From positions 1 to 64,000 of the forward strand of contig NZ_JABFMU010000019.1 of the NCBI RefSeq assembly GCF_013359695.1: a stretch of 64,000 nucleotides of DNA, in the 5' to 3' direction. Origin of the DNA: Pseudomonas sp. C2B4. Lineage in GTDB: Bacteria > Pseudomonadota > Gammaproteobacteria > Pseudomonadales > Pseudomonadaceae. This document shows, in pieces, positions 1 to 8,679 of the stretch. A model generated the notes under the pieces. That model was not told the DNA's origin. It made no database searches and worked only from the letters and a program-made list of their open reading frames with translations. Made by a program: the position numbers and the translations under genes. How positions within the stretch are numbered: the first letter of the stretch is position 1; every line of letters begins with the position of its first letter.

Positions 1-66
1 CTTTTTCAACTCCCTTTCGGCTTCGATGACCTGAAGCAACTCACTGTCGAAAACTTCGTAACTCAT
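1..66 (-). CDS. N-terminal fragment of an unidentified protein
   Basis: A leftward reading frame opens with ATG at 64-66 and runs off the window edge. It encodes 22 residues starting MSYEVFDSELLQVIEAERE. I do not recognise the family. It is listed because a strong sigma-70 promoter lies upstream on the same strand. No good Shine-Dalgarno sequence is visible, so the exact start is uncertain. Confidence 0.4.
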   Translation of the reverse strand, partial: MSYEVFDSELLQVIEAERELKK

Positions 67-113
67 TGTTTATCAAGGAGTTTTCCGTTTCGACTGCGCC
101 GGAAGTGGGGCGA

Positions 114-141
114 ATTATAGATATCTGAAATCTGCCGTCAA
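114..141 (-). promoter_or_regulatory. Sigma-70 promoter for the leftward gene at the window edge
   Basis: On the minus strand, TTGACG (136-141) is followed after 16 bp by a perfect TATAAT (114-119). The start codon of the leftward fragment lies about 48 bp downstream. The near-consensus elements suggest constitutive, fairly strong transcription. No operator is visible. Confidence 0.6.
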
Positions 142-272
142 CACCTAATTTGGTTTTTCTATCAACTGGAACAAATTGCTGCCTATATGTAGACGCGCCA
201 GCGACGATTGCGCAATATATTGCCCAATATCAAGAACAGCACCACGCTCTCTACTTTGGACGATGCCACTCC

Positions 273-1160
273 ATGAACGATCAGCCTCGCAGCCTTGCCT
301 CGACCTTGTTTTCGGTCGGCCTGCTATTAATAGCCATGGCGTCGATCCAGTCCGGTGCCTCCCTGGCCAAAAGCATGTTCCCTTTCATCGGTGCTCAAGG
401 GACCACAACCCTGCGATTGATCTTTGCCAGTGTGATCATGTTGCTGCTGTTACGCCCATGGCGGGCGAAACTCACAGCGAAGTCTCTGCGGACCGTCATC
501 GTTTACGGCATGGCGCTGGGGGGTATGAATTTCCTCTTCTATATGTCCTTGCGCACAGTCCCCCTGGGTATTGCGGTGGCACTGGAATTCACCGGGCCAT
601 TGGCCGTTGCCATTTACGCTTCACGCCGGGCAATCGACTTTCTGTGGATCGCCCTCGCGGCCGTCGGTTTACTGCTACTGATACCGACGGGCGCAACGAC
701 CGAGGGTATCGATCTGCTAGGAGCCGGATATGCGTTGGGCGCCGGGGTCTGCTGGGCGCTTTACATTCTCTTCGGTCAAAAGGCTGGCGCTGACAATGGC
801 GTGCAGACAGCCGCGCTGGGCGTAATGATTGCCGCCCTGTTTGTAGCACCCATTGGTATCGTTCATGCGGGTGCCGCGTTGCTGACTCCGTCGCTGATCC
901 CGGTGGCCATTGGCGTCGCCATCCTGTCCACGGCCCTCCCCTATACGCTGGAGATGGTCGCCCTTACACGCATGCCGGCCAGAACCTTCGGGACATTGAT
1001 GAGCATTGAACCCGCATTCGGCGCGCTGTCAGGCTTGTTGTTCCTCCATGAATACCTGTCTCTGTCACAGTGGATGGCTATCCTCTGCATTATTCTGGCT
1101 TCAGTCGGCGCCACCATGACCATGGGCAGCGTCGCAAAGCCCGCAATTGCGGCGGATTAA
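273..1160 (+). CDS. rhtA: RhtA-type threonine/homoserine exporter (EamA/DMT family)
   Basis: Inner-membrane exporter of the drug/metabolite transporter superfamily, 295 residues with about ten hydrophobic segments. Long stretches resemble E. coli RhtA, including MASIQSGASLAKS, VPLGIAVALEFTGPLAVA, GAGVCWALYILFGQ and ALTRMPARTFGTLMS. The two EamA repeats are visible as the two halves. RhtA exports threonine, homoserine and some other amino acids; the substrate here is inferred. The frame is open back to 150, but those residues are polar and unlike the family, so the ATG at 273 is preferred. It stands alone, with no obvious operon partner. Confidence 0.85.
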   Translation: MNDQPRSLASTLFSVGLLLIAMASIQSGASLAKSMFPFIGAQGTTTLRLIFASVIMLLLLRPWRAKLTAKSLRTVIVYGMALGGMNFLFYMSLRTVPLGIAVALEFTGPLAVAIYASRRAIDFLWIALAAVGLLLLIPTGATTEGIDLLGAGYALGAGVCWALYILFGQKAGADNGVQTAALGVMIAALFVAPIGIVHAGAALLTPSLIPVAIGVAILSTALPYTLEMVALTRMPARTFGTLMSIEPAFGALSGLLFLHEYLSLSQWMAILCIILASVGATMTMGSVAKPAIAAD

Positions 1161-1327
1161 TGCCAGATTTGACGAGGTACTGGTATTTACCGCTCATTTA
1201 GGCCATGTTTAGGTCCGCAACCCAGTGCCAGACATGGATTTTTCAGGATAGGGATATCAGAACGCTTCATGCGAAAGCGAATACTGCCAGACCGGGCGTG
1301 AGATCCGGAAATGCACCAAGGACAGCA

Positions 1328-1609
1328 ATGAAACGAATTTTGATACTGATCGCCGTACTTGCAATTGCGGGCTGTGCGGCAACATCGAAAACGCAGATGA
1401 AACACGGGAAGAAAGGGCTGCACATCAACTGTTCAGGGCTGTCATCCTCTTGGGACAAGTGCTACGCCAGCGCCGCCAACTCGTGCGCCCCCAAGGGTTA
1501 CAAGGTCATTGCCAAATCCGGGGATGCCGTGGAAGAGCCCGGCGATTACCCGTTCGGCCTCAACCCTGCAGGCTATACCAGCCGCAGCATGATCGTTATC
1601 TGCAAGTAA
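1328..1609 (+). CDS. Small lipoprotein of unknown function
   Basis: A 93-residue protein with a typical lipoprotein signal: a positive start (MKR), a hydrophobic run and the lipobox IAGC, giving Cys16 as the lipidated residue. The mature part contains four further cysteines (in the contexts INCSG, DKCYA, NSCAP and VICK) that could form disulfides in the periplasm. I do not recognise a named family. The frame is open back to 1205, but the signal peptide fixes the start at ATG 1328. It is followed closely by the end of the convergent TetR gene. Confidence 0.7.
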   Translation: MKRILILIAVLAIAGCAATSKTQMKHGKKGLHINCSGLSSSWDKCYASAANSCAPKGYKVIAKSGDAVEEPGDYPFGLNPAGYTSRSMIVICK

Positions 1610-1624
1610 ATTGATGGCGCGGTG

Positions 1625-2185
1625 TCAGATTCCCGGATTCGAGATCTGACGACCGATTTCATCATAACTGGACTTCAGCACAGTGCGCTGAAGCTCCGGC
1701 GTGGCGAGCATCCGTGCCACCACCAGCGCTCCGACGCATTGCGACAGTATGGCCCAGGCCAGGCTGTCACTCTCCAGCACCTGCGCCCAACTCTGCTGAA
1801 GTAGGCAAATCCAATGTTCCGCCTGCTGACGAATCCTCTCATCTGAACGGGCTATCTCGGCCCCCAATGCAGGCAAGGCACAGCCGGTTTCCGGATGTTC
1901 GACATGGGACATCGTGAGGTAGCGCTTCAAACAGCGCTCCAGCTTGTCACGACCCTGATCAGCCCCCAATCGCTCCAGACTCTGGCGCAATTCATGTTCG
2001 ACTATGGAAGCGAACAACTCGTCCTTCGATGAGAAGTGGCTGTAAAAAGCCCCGCCACTCAAGCCGATCGCTTTCATCAAGCCGTCGACACCTACCGTGG
2101 AAAAACCGGATGTCTTGGCAGACACCGCGCTGCTGTGCAGCAGCTTCTCCCTTGTTTCCGACTTGTGATTGGCCGAGTAACGCAT
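1625..2185 (-). CDS. TetR-family transcriptional regulator
   Basis: A 186-residue regulator with an N-terminal TetR helix-turn-helix (residues about 10-55, with GVDGLMKAIGLSGGAFYSHF and SSKDELF) and a C-terminal ligand-binding domain. The motif AFYSHFSSKDEL is characteristic of the AcrR/TetR group. The frame extends upstream to 2275 but would run through the operators, so ATG 2183-2185 (MRYSANHKSE) is preferred. It is transcribed divergently from the SDR gene at 2278, and two near-identical palindromes lie between them. It therefore probably represses that SDR-isomerase unit and itself. Confidence 0.8.
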   Translation of the reverse strand: MRYSANHKSETREKLLHSSAVSAKTSGFSTVGVDGLMKAIGLSGGAFYSHFSSKDELFASIVEHELRQSLERLGADQGRDKLERCLKRYLTMSHVEHPETGCALPALGAEIARSDERIRQQAEHWICLLQQSWAQVLESDSLAWAILSQCVGALVVARMLATPELQRTVLKSSYDEIGRQISNPGI

Positions 2186-2234
2186 TGCCTTTCCCTCAGA
2201 GTTGATCGCCTTGACGTTGGTCGAATCGTAGCAT

Positions 2235-2259
2235 AACGTTCGTTTAGTTAACGATCGTT
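2235..2259. promoter_or_regulatory. Tandem TetR-type operators between the regulator and SDR genes
   Basis: Two 10-bp sites, AACGTTCGTT (2235-2244) and AACGATCGTT (2250-2259), repeat with a 15-bp period. The second is a perfect palindrome and the first has one mismatch. They lie 50-75 bp upstream of the TetR start and 19-43 bp upstream of the SDR start, as expected for an autoregulated divergent repressor. Binding by this TetR is inferred from position. Confidence 0.55.
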
Positions 2260-2277
2260 TACTAAAGGGATCCACCC

Positions 2278-3006
2278 ATGAATAACAAGAAGGTCGTACT
2301 GGTTGTCGGCGCTGGGGATGCTACAGGTGGCGCCATTGCCAAGCGCTTTGCACAGGAAGGATTTGTAGCCTGTGTGACTCGCCGTAGCGCGGATAAGCTC
2401 CAGCCATTGGTGGAGTCAATCAAGGCCGCTGGCGGTGAGGCCCACGGATTTGCCTGCGATGCCCGCAAGGAAGAAGATGTGGTGGCACTGGTCGAGCAGA
2501 TTGAAAGCGAGATCGGCCCCATCGAAGCGTTCGTGTTCAACATCGGTGCGAACGTACCCTGCAGCATTCTCGAAGAAACCGCCCGCAAGTATTTCAAGAT
2601 TTGGGAAATGGCCTGTTTCTCAGGGTTTCTCAATGCCCGGGAAGTGGCCAAGCGCATGGCCAAGCGACAACGGGGCACGATCCTCTTTACCGGTGCCACC
2701 GCCGGCATGCGCGGTGCCGCCGGCTTTGCCGCATTCGCCGGCGCCAAGCACGGGATCCGTGCACTGGCGCAAAGCATGGCCCGAGAACTCGGTCCGATGA
2801 ACATTCATGTTGCGCACATCATCGTCGACGGCGCCATCGATACCGATTTCATCCGCGACAACTTCCCGGAAAAGTACGCGACCAAAGATCAGGACGGCAT
2901 TCTCAACCCCGAACACATTGCCGAAAACTACTGGTATCTGCACAGCCAGCCCCGCGACGCCTGGACCTTCGAACTGGACCTGCGCCCCTGGAGCGAACGC
3001 TGGTAA
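2278..3006 (+). CDS. Atypical short-chain dehydrogenase/reductase (SDR)
   Basis: A 242-residue Rossmann-fold protein. The N-terminal nucleotide-binding glycine motif is present as VGAGDATGGAIAKRF (residues 10-24), with a variant spacing of the usual TGxxxGxG. The usual catalytic Tyr of YxxxK is replaced by Phe153 (FAGAK, Lys157 retained), and the position of the catalytic Ser, about residue 140, is Ala in FTGATAG. Classical dehydrogenase chemistry is therefore doubtful; it may bind nucleotide or act as a reductase by another mechanism. It is followed after 39 bp by a DsbA-fold isomerase-like gene, probably co-transcribed. Upstream operators suggest control by the divergent TetR protein. Confidence 0.75.
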   Translation: MNNKKVVLVVGAGDATGGAIAKRFAQEGFVACVTRRSADKLQPLVESIKAAGGEAHGFACDARKEEDVVALVEQIESEIGPIEAFVFNIGANVPCSILEETARKYFKIWEMACFSGFLNAREVAKRMAKRQRGTILFTGATAGMRGAAGFAAFAGAKHGIRALAQSMARELGPMNIHVAHIIVDGAIDTDFIRDNFPEKYATKDQDGILNPEHIAENYWYLHSQPRDAWTFELDLRPWSERW

Positions 3007-3045
3007 GCCCTCCCCCCCAACAACAATAAGCAGAGTGCACCGACG

Positions 3046-3636
3046 ATGAGTAAAACCGTGGAGTTCTTGTTTGACCTGGGCAGCCCCGCCACCTATCTGG
3101 CGTACACCCAGCTACCCAAAATCTGCGAACAAACCGACAGCCAGTTGATCTACGTCCCGATCCTGCTCGGCGGCGTGTTCAAAGCCACCGGCAACGCCAC
3201 CCCGGCGGCCATTCCGGCCAAAGGTCGCTACATGTTTCAGGACCTCGACCGATATGCCAGACGCTATGGCGTCCCGCTGAAATTCAATCCGCACTTCCCG
3301 ATCAACACCCTGATGCTCATGCGCGCTGTCACCGGCATGCAACTGCGTCATCCCGAACGCTTCGCCGCCCTCATCGATTGCCTGTTCAAGGCACTGTGGG
3401 TTGACGGCCGCAGCCTTGATGAACCGGCAACCGTGGCGTCGGTGCTGACCCAGAACGGGTTCGATCCCAATGAAGTGCTGGCCCTGACCGCCGATGAGGA
3501 GGTCAAAGCCGCGCTCAAGAACAACACCGAGAATGCGGTTCAGCGCGGTGTATTCGGCGCCCCGAGCATGTTTGTCGGTGATCAATTGTTTTTCGGCCAG
3601 GACCGATTGGAATTCGTCCGCGAAGCCTTGAGTTAA
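3046..3636 (+). CDS. DsbA-fold protein of the 2-hydroxychromene-2-carboxylate isomerase family
   Basis: A 196-residue protein with the thioredoxin-like fold of the kappa-GST/HCCA isomerase group. The opening motif FDLGSPATYLAY (residues 9-20) matches the family FDxxSPxxYL, including the serine that replaces the DsbA active-site cysteine. NTLMLMRAV and GVFGAPSMFVGDQLFFGQDRLEFV near the C-terminus are also family-typical (cis-proline loop and glutathione-side region). HCCA isomerases act in naphthalene-type aromatic breakdown using glutathione, but no such pathway is encoded nearby, so the substrate is unknown. Its stop overlaps the end of the convergent MDR gene by 4 bp. Confidence 0.78.
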   Translation: MSKTVEFLFDLGSPATYLAYTQLPKICEQTDSQLIYVPILLGGVFKATGNATPAAIPAKGRYMFQDLDRYARRYGVPLKFNPHFPINTLMLMRAVTGMQLRHPERFAALIDCLFKALWVDGRSLDEPATVASVLTQNGFDPNEVLALTADEEVKAALKNNTENAVQRGVFGAPSMFVGDQLFFGQDRLEFVREALS

Positions 3637-4631
3637 ATCTCGATGACTAACCGCCCCTGCGCCGCTCCCGACAGCAGCAGCTCATGGGCGGTCTCGGCGG
3701 TTTGCAGGGTGAACCGGCGCGGATCGAGTATCGGTTTGAGCCTGCCCGCCTCGATCAAGCGTGCCGCTTCGCCCAGAATTTCACCGTGATGCTCACGCCC
3801 CTGCCCCGTCAGCAACGGCAACAAGGTAAAGACACCGGAATAGGTCGCACCGCGAAACGACAGCGGCGCAAGACTGTGCTGCCCCCACCCCAGGCAACTC
3901 ACCACGTGCCCGTGATACAGGCGCGCAGCCTTGAAAGAAGCATCCAGGGTTTCACCACCCACCGTGTCATAGACGATATCGAAGCCTTCCCCCGCCGTGT
4001 ACTCGGCCACATAGTCCTCGACCGAAGATTGGCGGTAATCGATAAAGGTTGCCCCCAAGCCTTCTATGATCCCCTGCTGCCGCGCAGAGCCGGTGGCAAA
4101 TACCTCGGCACCGAAAGCGCGGGCGATTTGTACCGCGACATGACCGACGCCACCCGCCCCACCATGGATCAACACTTTCTGCCCCGCACGCACCCGAGCC
4201 CGATCGACCAATCCTTCCCAGGCCGTGATCAGCACCAACGGCAATCCTGCCGCTTCACGCATGCTCAGATTCACCGGCTTTCGCGCCAGCAACCGTGCAT
4301 CGACCACCGCGTACTCCGCCAGTGAACCCGGGGCCCCACCAATTCCCGTCGCCATGGCATAGACCTCATCGCCCGGCTTCCAGCCACTGACACCCTCGCC
4401 CAACGCCTCCACCGTTCCCGCCAGGTCCATACCCAACACCGCCGGCAAGGGCTGGCGCGCATGAGCGGCCTGGCCCGAGCGAATTTTCCCATCCAGGGGA
4501 TTCACGCCGCTGGCCACGATCCGCACCAACACCTGACCAGCAGCCGGAACCGGCCGATCAATGGAGGCCAAACGCAGCGGGGCATTAGCCGCGTCAACCA
4601 TCAGCGCTCTCATTTGCAGTAAGTCAGTCAT
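3633..4631 (-). CDS. NADPH-dependent quinone-oxidoreductase-like MDR protein
   Basis: A 332-residue zinc-independent medium-chain dehydrogenase/reductase. An N-terminal GroES-like domain (SGVNPLDGKIRSGQ, LGMDLAGTVEALGEGV) is followed by a Rossmann domain with the NADPH loop VLIHGGAGGVGHVAVQIA near residue 155. No structural zinc cysteines are present, which fits the quinone reductase/enoyl reductase branch. The first ATG (4629-4631) is used; an in-frame ATG six codons later is possible. A LysR gene starts divergently about 117 bp away, so this is probably its target. The true substrate cannot be read from sequence. Confidence 0.78.
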   Translation of the reverse strand: MTDLLQMRALMVDAANAPLRLASIDRPVPAAGQVLVRIVASGVNPLDGKIRSGQAAHARQPLPAVLGMDLAGTVEALGEGVSGWKPGDEVYAMATGIGGAPGSLAEYAVVDARLLARKPVNLSMREAAGLPLVLITAWEGLVDRARVRAGQKVLIHGGAGGVGHVAVQIARAFGAEVFATGSARQQGIIEGLGATFIDYRQSSVEDYVAEYTAGEGFDIVYDTVGGETLDASFKAARLYHGHVVSCLGWGQHSLAPLSFRGATYSGVFTLLPLLTGQGREHHGEILGEAARLIEAGRLKPILDPRRFTLQTAETAHELLLSGAAQGRLVIEI

Positions 4632-4702
4632 TTCGCGTATTCCCGTCAGAGGTAGTTGTAGGATCGATCTTCCGTCAACTCACTCATGCCGATAAGACGC
4701 CA

Positions 4703-4712
4703 TATAGCTATA
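4703..4712. promoter_or_regulatory. Palindrome in the MDR-LysR divergent region
   Basis: TATAGCTATA is a perfect 10-bp palindrome placed 71 bp from the MDR start codon and 35 bp from the LysR start codon. LysR proteins commonly bind such interrupted or AT-rich dyads in divergent promoters, so this is a candidate operator. Evidence is position and symmetry only. Confidence 0.35.
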
Positions 4713-4747
4713 GTAAGCATGCCCATTTGGCATTAATCAGGTACTCC

Positions 4748-5656
4748 GTGGACAAACTCAACGCAATGGCCATTTTCGTTCGCGTGGTCGAACGCGGCAG
4801 TTTTTCCGCCGTCGCCCGTGAATTGCAGACCAGCCAGCCGACCATCAGCAAAGTGCTGCGCGCGCTGGAATCAGAACTGGGGGGAAAGCTGATTGCCCGC
4901 AGTACGCGACGGCTTTCCCTGACCGATGAGGGGCAGCGCTACTACACCCAATGCCGACAAATACTCGCAGCAGTGGACGCGGCGGAGCACAGTTTCCAGT
5001 CCGGCCGGGAAACCATCGCCGGCCCCCTGAGAATCGGTTCCTCGGTCAGTTTCGGACGCTTACAGATTGCGCCGCGCCTGCCGCAATTCCTCAAGCGCCA
5101 TCCTGAGGTTCAGATCGACCTGCAACTGAGCGATCAGAATCAGGACCTGATCAGTGAAGGGCTGGATGTCACGTTCAGGATCGGTGAACTGAGCGACACA
5201 GGCTTGATTGCCCGCCATATCGGCACCACCCACAGGGTGACTGTCGCGGCGCCGGAATACCTGGCGCACCACGGCCAGCCGCGAACACCCCAGGAACTCG
5301 GCAGACACAACTGCCTACTGTTCAACCTGCTGACCAGCCAGAACCTATGGAGGTATGAGAAAGGTGCCCAGCGCCACGAAGTACGGATCAAGGGCAATGC
5401 GCAAAGCAACAACTCCGAGGCGATTCGCGAGATGGTGCTGGGAGGCATGGGTATTTCGTTGTCGCCGGTGTGGCTGTTCAGCGAGGATCTGAAGGCCGGG
5501 AGAGTGACGGCGATTTTGCAGGACTACACCGCGCAGTCGCTACCGATACATGCCGTATCCCCGGCGAATCGTCGCCAATCCGCCAGGGTCAAAGCCTTTG
5601 TCGATTACATGGCGCTGGCGCTGGAATCAGCGCCAGCGCTGCAACCCATCAAATAG
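4748..5656 (+). CDS. LysR-family transcriptional regulator
   Basis: A 302-residue regulator. The winged helix-turn-helix fills residues 1-60 (MAIFVRVVERGSFSAVAREL, TSQPTISKVLRALE), followed by a periplasmic-binding-protein-like effector domain. The usual LysR start DKLNAMAIFV favours GTG at 4748; the frame is open to a TTG at 4727. The sequence belongs to the large group that controls adjacent oxidoreductases, and it is divergent from the MDR gene at 3633-4631. Its 3' end overlaps the end of the convergent aminopeptidase gene by 8 bp. The effector is unknown. Confidence 0.83.
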   Translation: MDKLNAMAIFVRVVERGSFSAVARELQTSQPTISKVLRALESELGGKLIARSTRRLSLTDEGQRYYTQCRQILAAVDAAEHSFQSGRETIAGPLRIGSSVSFGRLQIAPRLPQFLKRHPEVQIDLQLSDQNQDLISEGLDVTFRIGELSDTGLIARHIGTTHRVTVAAPEYLAHHGQPRTPQELGRHNCLLFNLLTSQNLWRYEKGAQRHEVRIKGNAQSNNSEAIREMVLGGMGISLSPVWLFSEDLKAGRVTAILQDYTAQSLPIHAVSPANRRQSARVKAFVDYMALALESAPALQPIK

Positions 5657-7457
5657 CTGCGGTGCGAGTGTTCAACCACTCAAGGGCCGCACCCTCGAGC
5701 AACGGGCTCAGACGCTCGCGCACTTCGGCGTGGTAAGCGTTGAACCACTGCTTTTCCTCTTCCGTCAGCAACGACGTTTCCAGGCAGCGGGTGTCGATCG
5801 GGCACAGGGTCAGGGTTTCGAATTTCAGGAACTCGCCGAATTCGCTGCTGCCTGCCTCGCGGTTCATCGCCAGGTTCTCGATCCGCACACCCCAGCGGCC
5901 AGGACGGTAAGTGCCCGGCTCGATAGAGGTGATCATGCCCGGTTGCATCGCGGTTTGCGGCGCAGGCGCGGCTTGATAGGCGATGACTTGCGGACCTTCG
6001 TGAACGTTGAGGAAGTAACCGACGCCGTGACCGGTGCCATGACCGTAGTCGACGTTATCAGCCCAGATCGGCGCGCGGGCAATGGCGTCGAGCAGCGGCG
6101 ACAGAATGCCTTTGGGGAACCGTGCGCGAGACAAGGCGATCACGCCCTTGAGTACGCGCGTGCAATCGCGCTTCTGCTCTTCGGTCGGCGTACCCACCGC
6201 CACCATCCGCGTGATGTCGGTCGTGCCGCCCAGGTACTGTCCGCCGGAGTCGATCAGCAACAGGCCGTCGCCCTCGATCACCGCGTGCTCCTCTTCGGTG
6301 GCGTGGTAATGCGGCATCGCGCCGTTGGCGTTGAACGCCGCGATCGTATTGAAGCTCAGCGAGACGTAACCCGGACGGCGCTCGCGCGCGGCGGTGAGTT
6401 TTTCGTCGATGGTCAGTTCGGTGACGCGCTCACGGCCCAGCGCCGAGTCGAGCCAGGTGAAGAACTCACAGAGTGCCGCACCGTCCTGCTCCATGGCCTG
6501 ACGGATGTGCCCGGCATCGGCCAGGCTCTTCTGCGACTTGGCCAGAGTGGTCGGGTTCAAACCTTCGATCAGCTTGACGCCGCTGTTCAGGTTGTCCAGC
6601 AGACCGGCCGTTACCCGCGCCGGATCGACCAGCAAGCTCGCTCCGCTCGGCACTGAACGCAGCGCATCAGCCACTTCGCTGTAGTCGCGCAGGGTCACGC
6701 CGTCCTGTTCCAGGACCGCGCGCAGCTCGGCATCGACCTTGCTCAACGCCACGAACAGGGTCGCCTGTTGTTGGCTGATCAAGGCGAAAGACACAAACAC
6801 CGGGTTGAACGACACATCGCCGCCGCGCAGGTTGAACAGCCAGGCGATGTCATCGAGGGTGGCGATGAAATGCCAGTCGGCACCCTTGGCCTGCAAGGTT
6901 TCGCGCAGCTTGGCGAGCTTTTCGCCACGGCTGACAGTGGCTTGCGGTGGCAAGTGTTGATAGATCGGCTCGTTCGGCAGCGTCGGGCGATCAGTCCAGA
7001 CTTCGCTCAACAGATCGATGTCCGTGCGCAGGCGTGCGCCGCGCTCTTCCAGTTTGCTGCCCAAGGTGCGCGCCGAGGCCACGGCCATCACCGCGCCATC
7101 GACCGCAACCACACCGCCTTCAGGGGTTTGTTCGGCCAGCCAGTCCAGAGGACTCGGTTGGCCCGGTTGCAGCTTGACCAGCTCGATACCGCTGCCCTTG
7201 AGTTCCTTGGTCGCTTGTTCCCAGTAACGGCTGTCGGCCCAGACACCGGCAAAATCCGGGGTCACGATCAGGGTGCCGACCGAACCATGGAAACCGGACA
7301 ACCACTGCCGCCCTTGCCAGTAGCCCGGCAGGTATTCGGACAGGTGCGGGTCGGCCGACGGCACCAGAAGCGCGTGGATGCCCTCCCGGCTCATCAGCTC
7401 GCGGGTTTGCGCCAGGCGCTGGGGCACCGATCCATTGATCGAAGACTGCGTACTCAT
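5649..7457 (-). CDS. Xaa-Pro aminopeptidase (aminopeptidase P, M24B family)
   Basis: A 602-residue protein with two N-terminal creatinase-like domains (about 1-310) and a C-terminal pita-bread metallopeptidase domain. The dinuclear metal ligands are visible in order: Asp in LLIDSGGQYLGG, Asp in TTDITR, His in GHGTGHGVGYFLNVHEGP, Glu in TSIEPGTY and Glu in LKFETLTL. The three-domain form of about 600 residues matches the eukaryotic-like APP1 group rather than the 440-residue E. coli PepP. It removes N-terminal residues preceding proline, probably in the cytoplasm since there is no signal peptide. Monocistronic. Confidence 0.88.
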   Translation of the reverse strand: MSTQSSINGSVPQRLAQTRELMSREGIHALLVPSADPHLSEYLPGYWQGRQWLSGFHGSVGTLIVTPDFAGVWADSRYWEQATKELKGSGIELVKLQPGQPSPLDWLAEQTPEGGVVAVDGAVMAVASARTLGSKLEERGARLRTDIDLLSEVWTDRPTLPNEPIYQHLPPQATVSRGEKLAKLRETLQAKGADWHFIATLDDIAWLFNLRGGDVSFNPVFVSFALISQQQATLFVALSKVDAELRAVLEQDGVTLRDYSEVADALRSVPSGASLLVDPARVTAGLLDNLNSGVKLIEGLNPTTLAKSQKSLADAGHIRQAMEQDGAALCEFFTWLDSALGRERVTELTIDEKLTAARERRPGYVSLSFNTIAAFNANGAMPHYHATEEEHAVIEGDGLLLIDSGGQYLGGTTDITRMVAVGTPTEEQKRDCTRVLKGVIALSRARFPKGILSPLLDAIARAPIWADNVDYGHGTGHGVGYFLNVHEGPQVIAYQAAPAPQTAMQPGMITSIEPGTYRPGRWGVRIENLAMNREAGSSEFGEFLKFETLTLCPIDTRCLETSLLTEEEKQWFNAYHAEVRERLSPLLEGAALEWLNTRTAAI

Positions 7458-7521
7458 CGTGACTCCTGCTAACCGCTAATCATTTATTGTCATGTGCCGA
7501 TCAATCTCGGCATTTATGGCC

Positions 7522-8679
7522 CTATTGCCAGAATGCCGGAGCACTGGCGCAGGCCGCTTTAATCAGTTGTGCCGCTTGATCGATATCCTGCTCGGTGGTG
7601 AAACGTCCCAGGCTCAAGCGAATGGTGCGACTCGCCGAACGGGCGTCGTGCCCCAGGGCCAGCAGCACATGGGACGGAGCATTGCTGGCGGAATTACAGG
7701 CCGAGGTCGCGGAAAACGCAATTGAAGCGAGCAATGCTGCCGAATTGAACTCGCCTTCACTGAAGGTCAGGCTCAGGGTATGGGGAATACGTTGGTTCGG
7801 GCTGCCGTTGAGACGTACACCGGGAATGCTGAACAGTTGCTCGAGCAAGCGTTCACGCAGGCGCACGATCAGCGTTTTTTCTTCCTCGAACGCAGCCGCT
7901 GCCAGCGCAAAAGCCTCCCCCATGGCAACAATCTGATGCGTCGCCAGGGTACCGGAGCGCAGACCGCCTTCGTGCCCGCCGCCGTGGATCTGCGCCAGCA
8001 CGCGCTGTTGCGCCCGTTGGCCGACATAGAGCGCGCCAATCCCCTTGGGACCATAGAGTTTGTGCGCGGAGAACGACATCAGGTCCACCGGCCACTCGGC
8101 CAGGTCAATGGCCACCTTACCGGCGCCCTGAGCCGCGTCGACATGCAACAGCGCACCGCGATGGCGTACCACCTGGCCGATGGCCGGGATGTCGTTGACC
8201 GTGCCCAGTTCGTTGTTGACCAGCATCAGCGACACCAGGAAGGTGTCTTCGCGCATGGCTTCGCTGACCGCTTGCGGCGTGATCAGGCCATCGGCGTCCG
8301 GCATCAGGTACGTCACCGCGACGCCGGCATCCTGCAATTGTTTAGTGGTGTCGAGGATGGCCTTGTGTTCGATCTGGCTGGTGATGACGTGGCCGCCGGC
8401 AACGCCCCGCGCCTGGAAGACACCCTTGAGGGCGAGGTTATTGGACTCGGTGGCACCGGAGGTCCAGACGATCTGCTCTGGCGTGGCCCCCACCAGTTCG
8501 GCGACCTGGCGGCGCGCCTGCTCGACCGATTGCCGGGCCTGTTGGCCAAACGCGTGGGAGCTGGACGCCGGGTTGCCGAAATTGCCGCTCAGACCCAGGC
8601 ACTCGACCATGACCTTGATGACCCGCTCATCCACCGGCGTGGTGGCGGCGTAGTCGAAATACAGCGGACGCTTATTCAT
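7522..8679 (-). CDS. Cysteine desulfurase (NifS/IscS-like, class V aminotransferase fold)
   Basis: A 385-residue PLP enzyme that moves sulfur from cysteine to acceptor proteins. The N-terminus YFDYAATTPVD, the substrate/PLP region TSGATESNNLALKG, the PLP lysine in SFSAHKLYGPKG (about residue 200) and the catalytic cysteine in SACNSASNAPSHVLLALG (about 325) are all present, typical of group I. It is not in an isc or suf operon; its neighbours are aminopeptidase P and a LysE exporter. It is therefore a stand-alone paralogue whose sulfur acceptor is unknown. Confidence 0.85.
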   Translation of the reverse strand: MNKRPLYFDYAATTPVDERVIKVMVECLGLSGNFGNPASSSHAFGQQARQSVEQARRQVAELVGATPEQIVWTSGATESNNLALKGVFQARGVAGGHVITSQIEHKAILDTTKQLQDAGVAVTYLMPDADGLITPQAVSEAMREDTFLVSLMLVNNELGTVNDIPAIGQVVRHRGALLHVDAAQGAGKVAIDLAEWPVDLMSFSAHKLYGPKGIGALYVGQRAQQRVLAQIHGGGHEGGLRSGTLATHQIVAMGEAFALAAAAFEEEKTLIVRLRERLLEQLFSIPGVRLNGSPNQRIPHTLSLTFSEGEFNSAALLASIAFSATSACNSASNAPSHVLLALGHDARSASRTIRLSLGRFTTEQDIDQAAQLIKAACASAPAFWQ

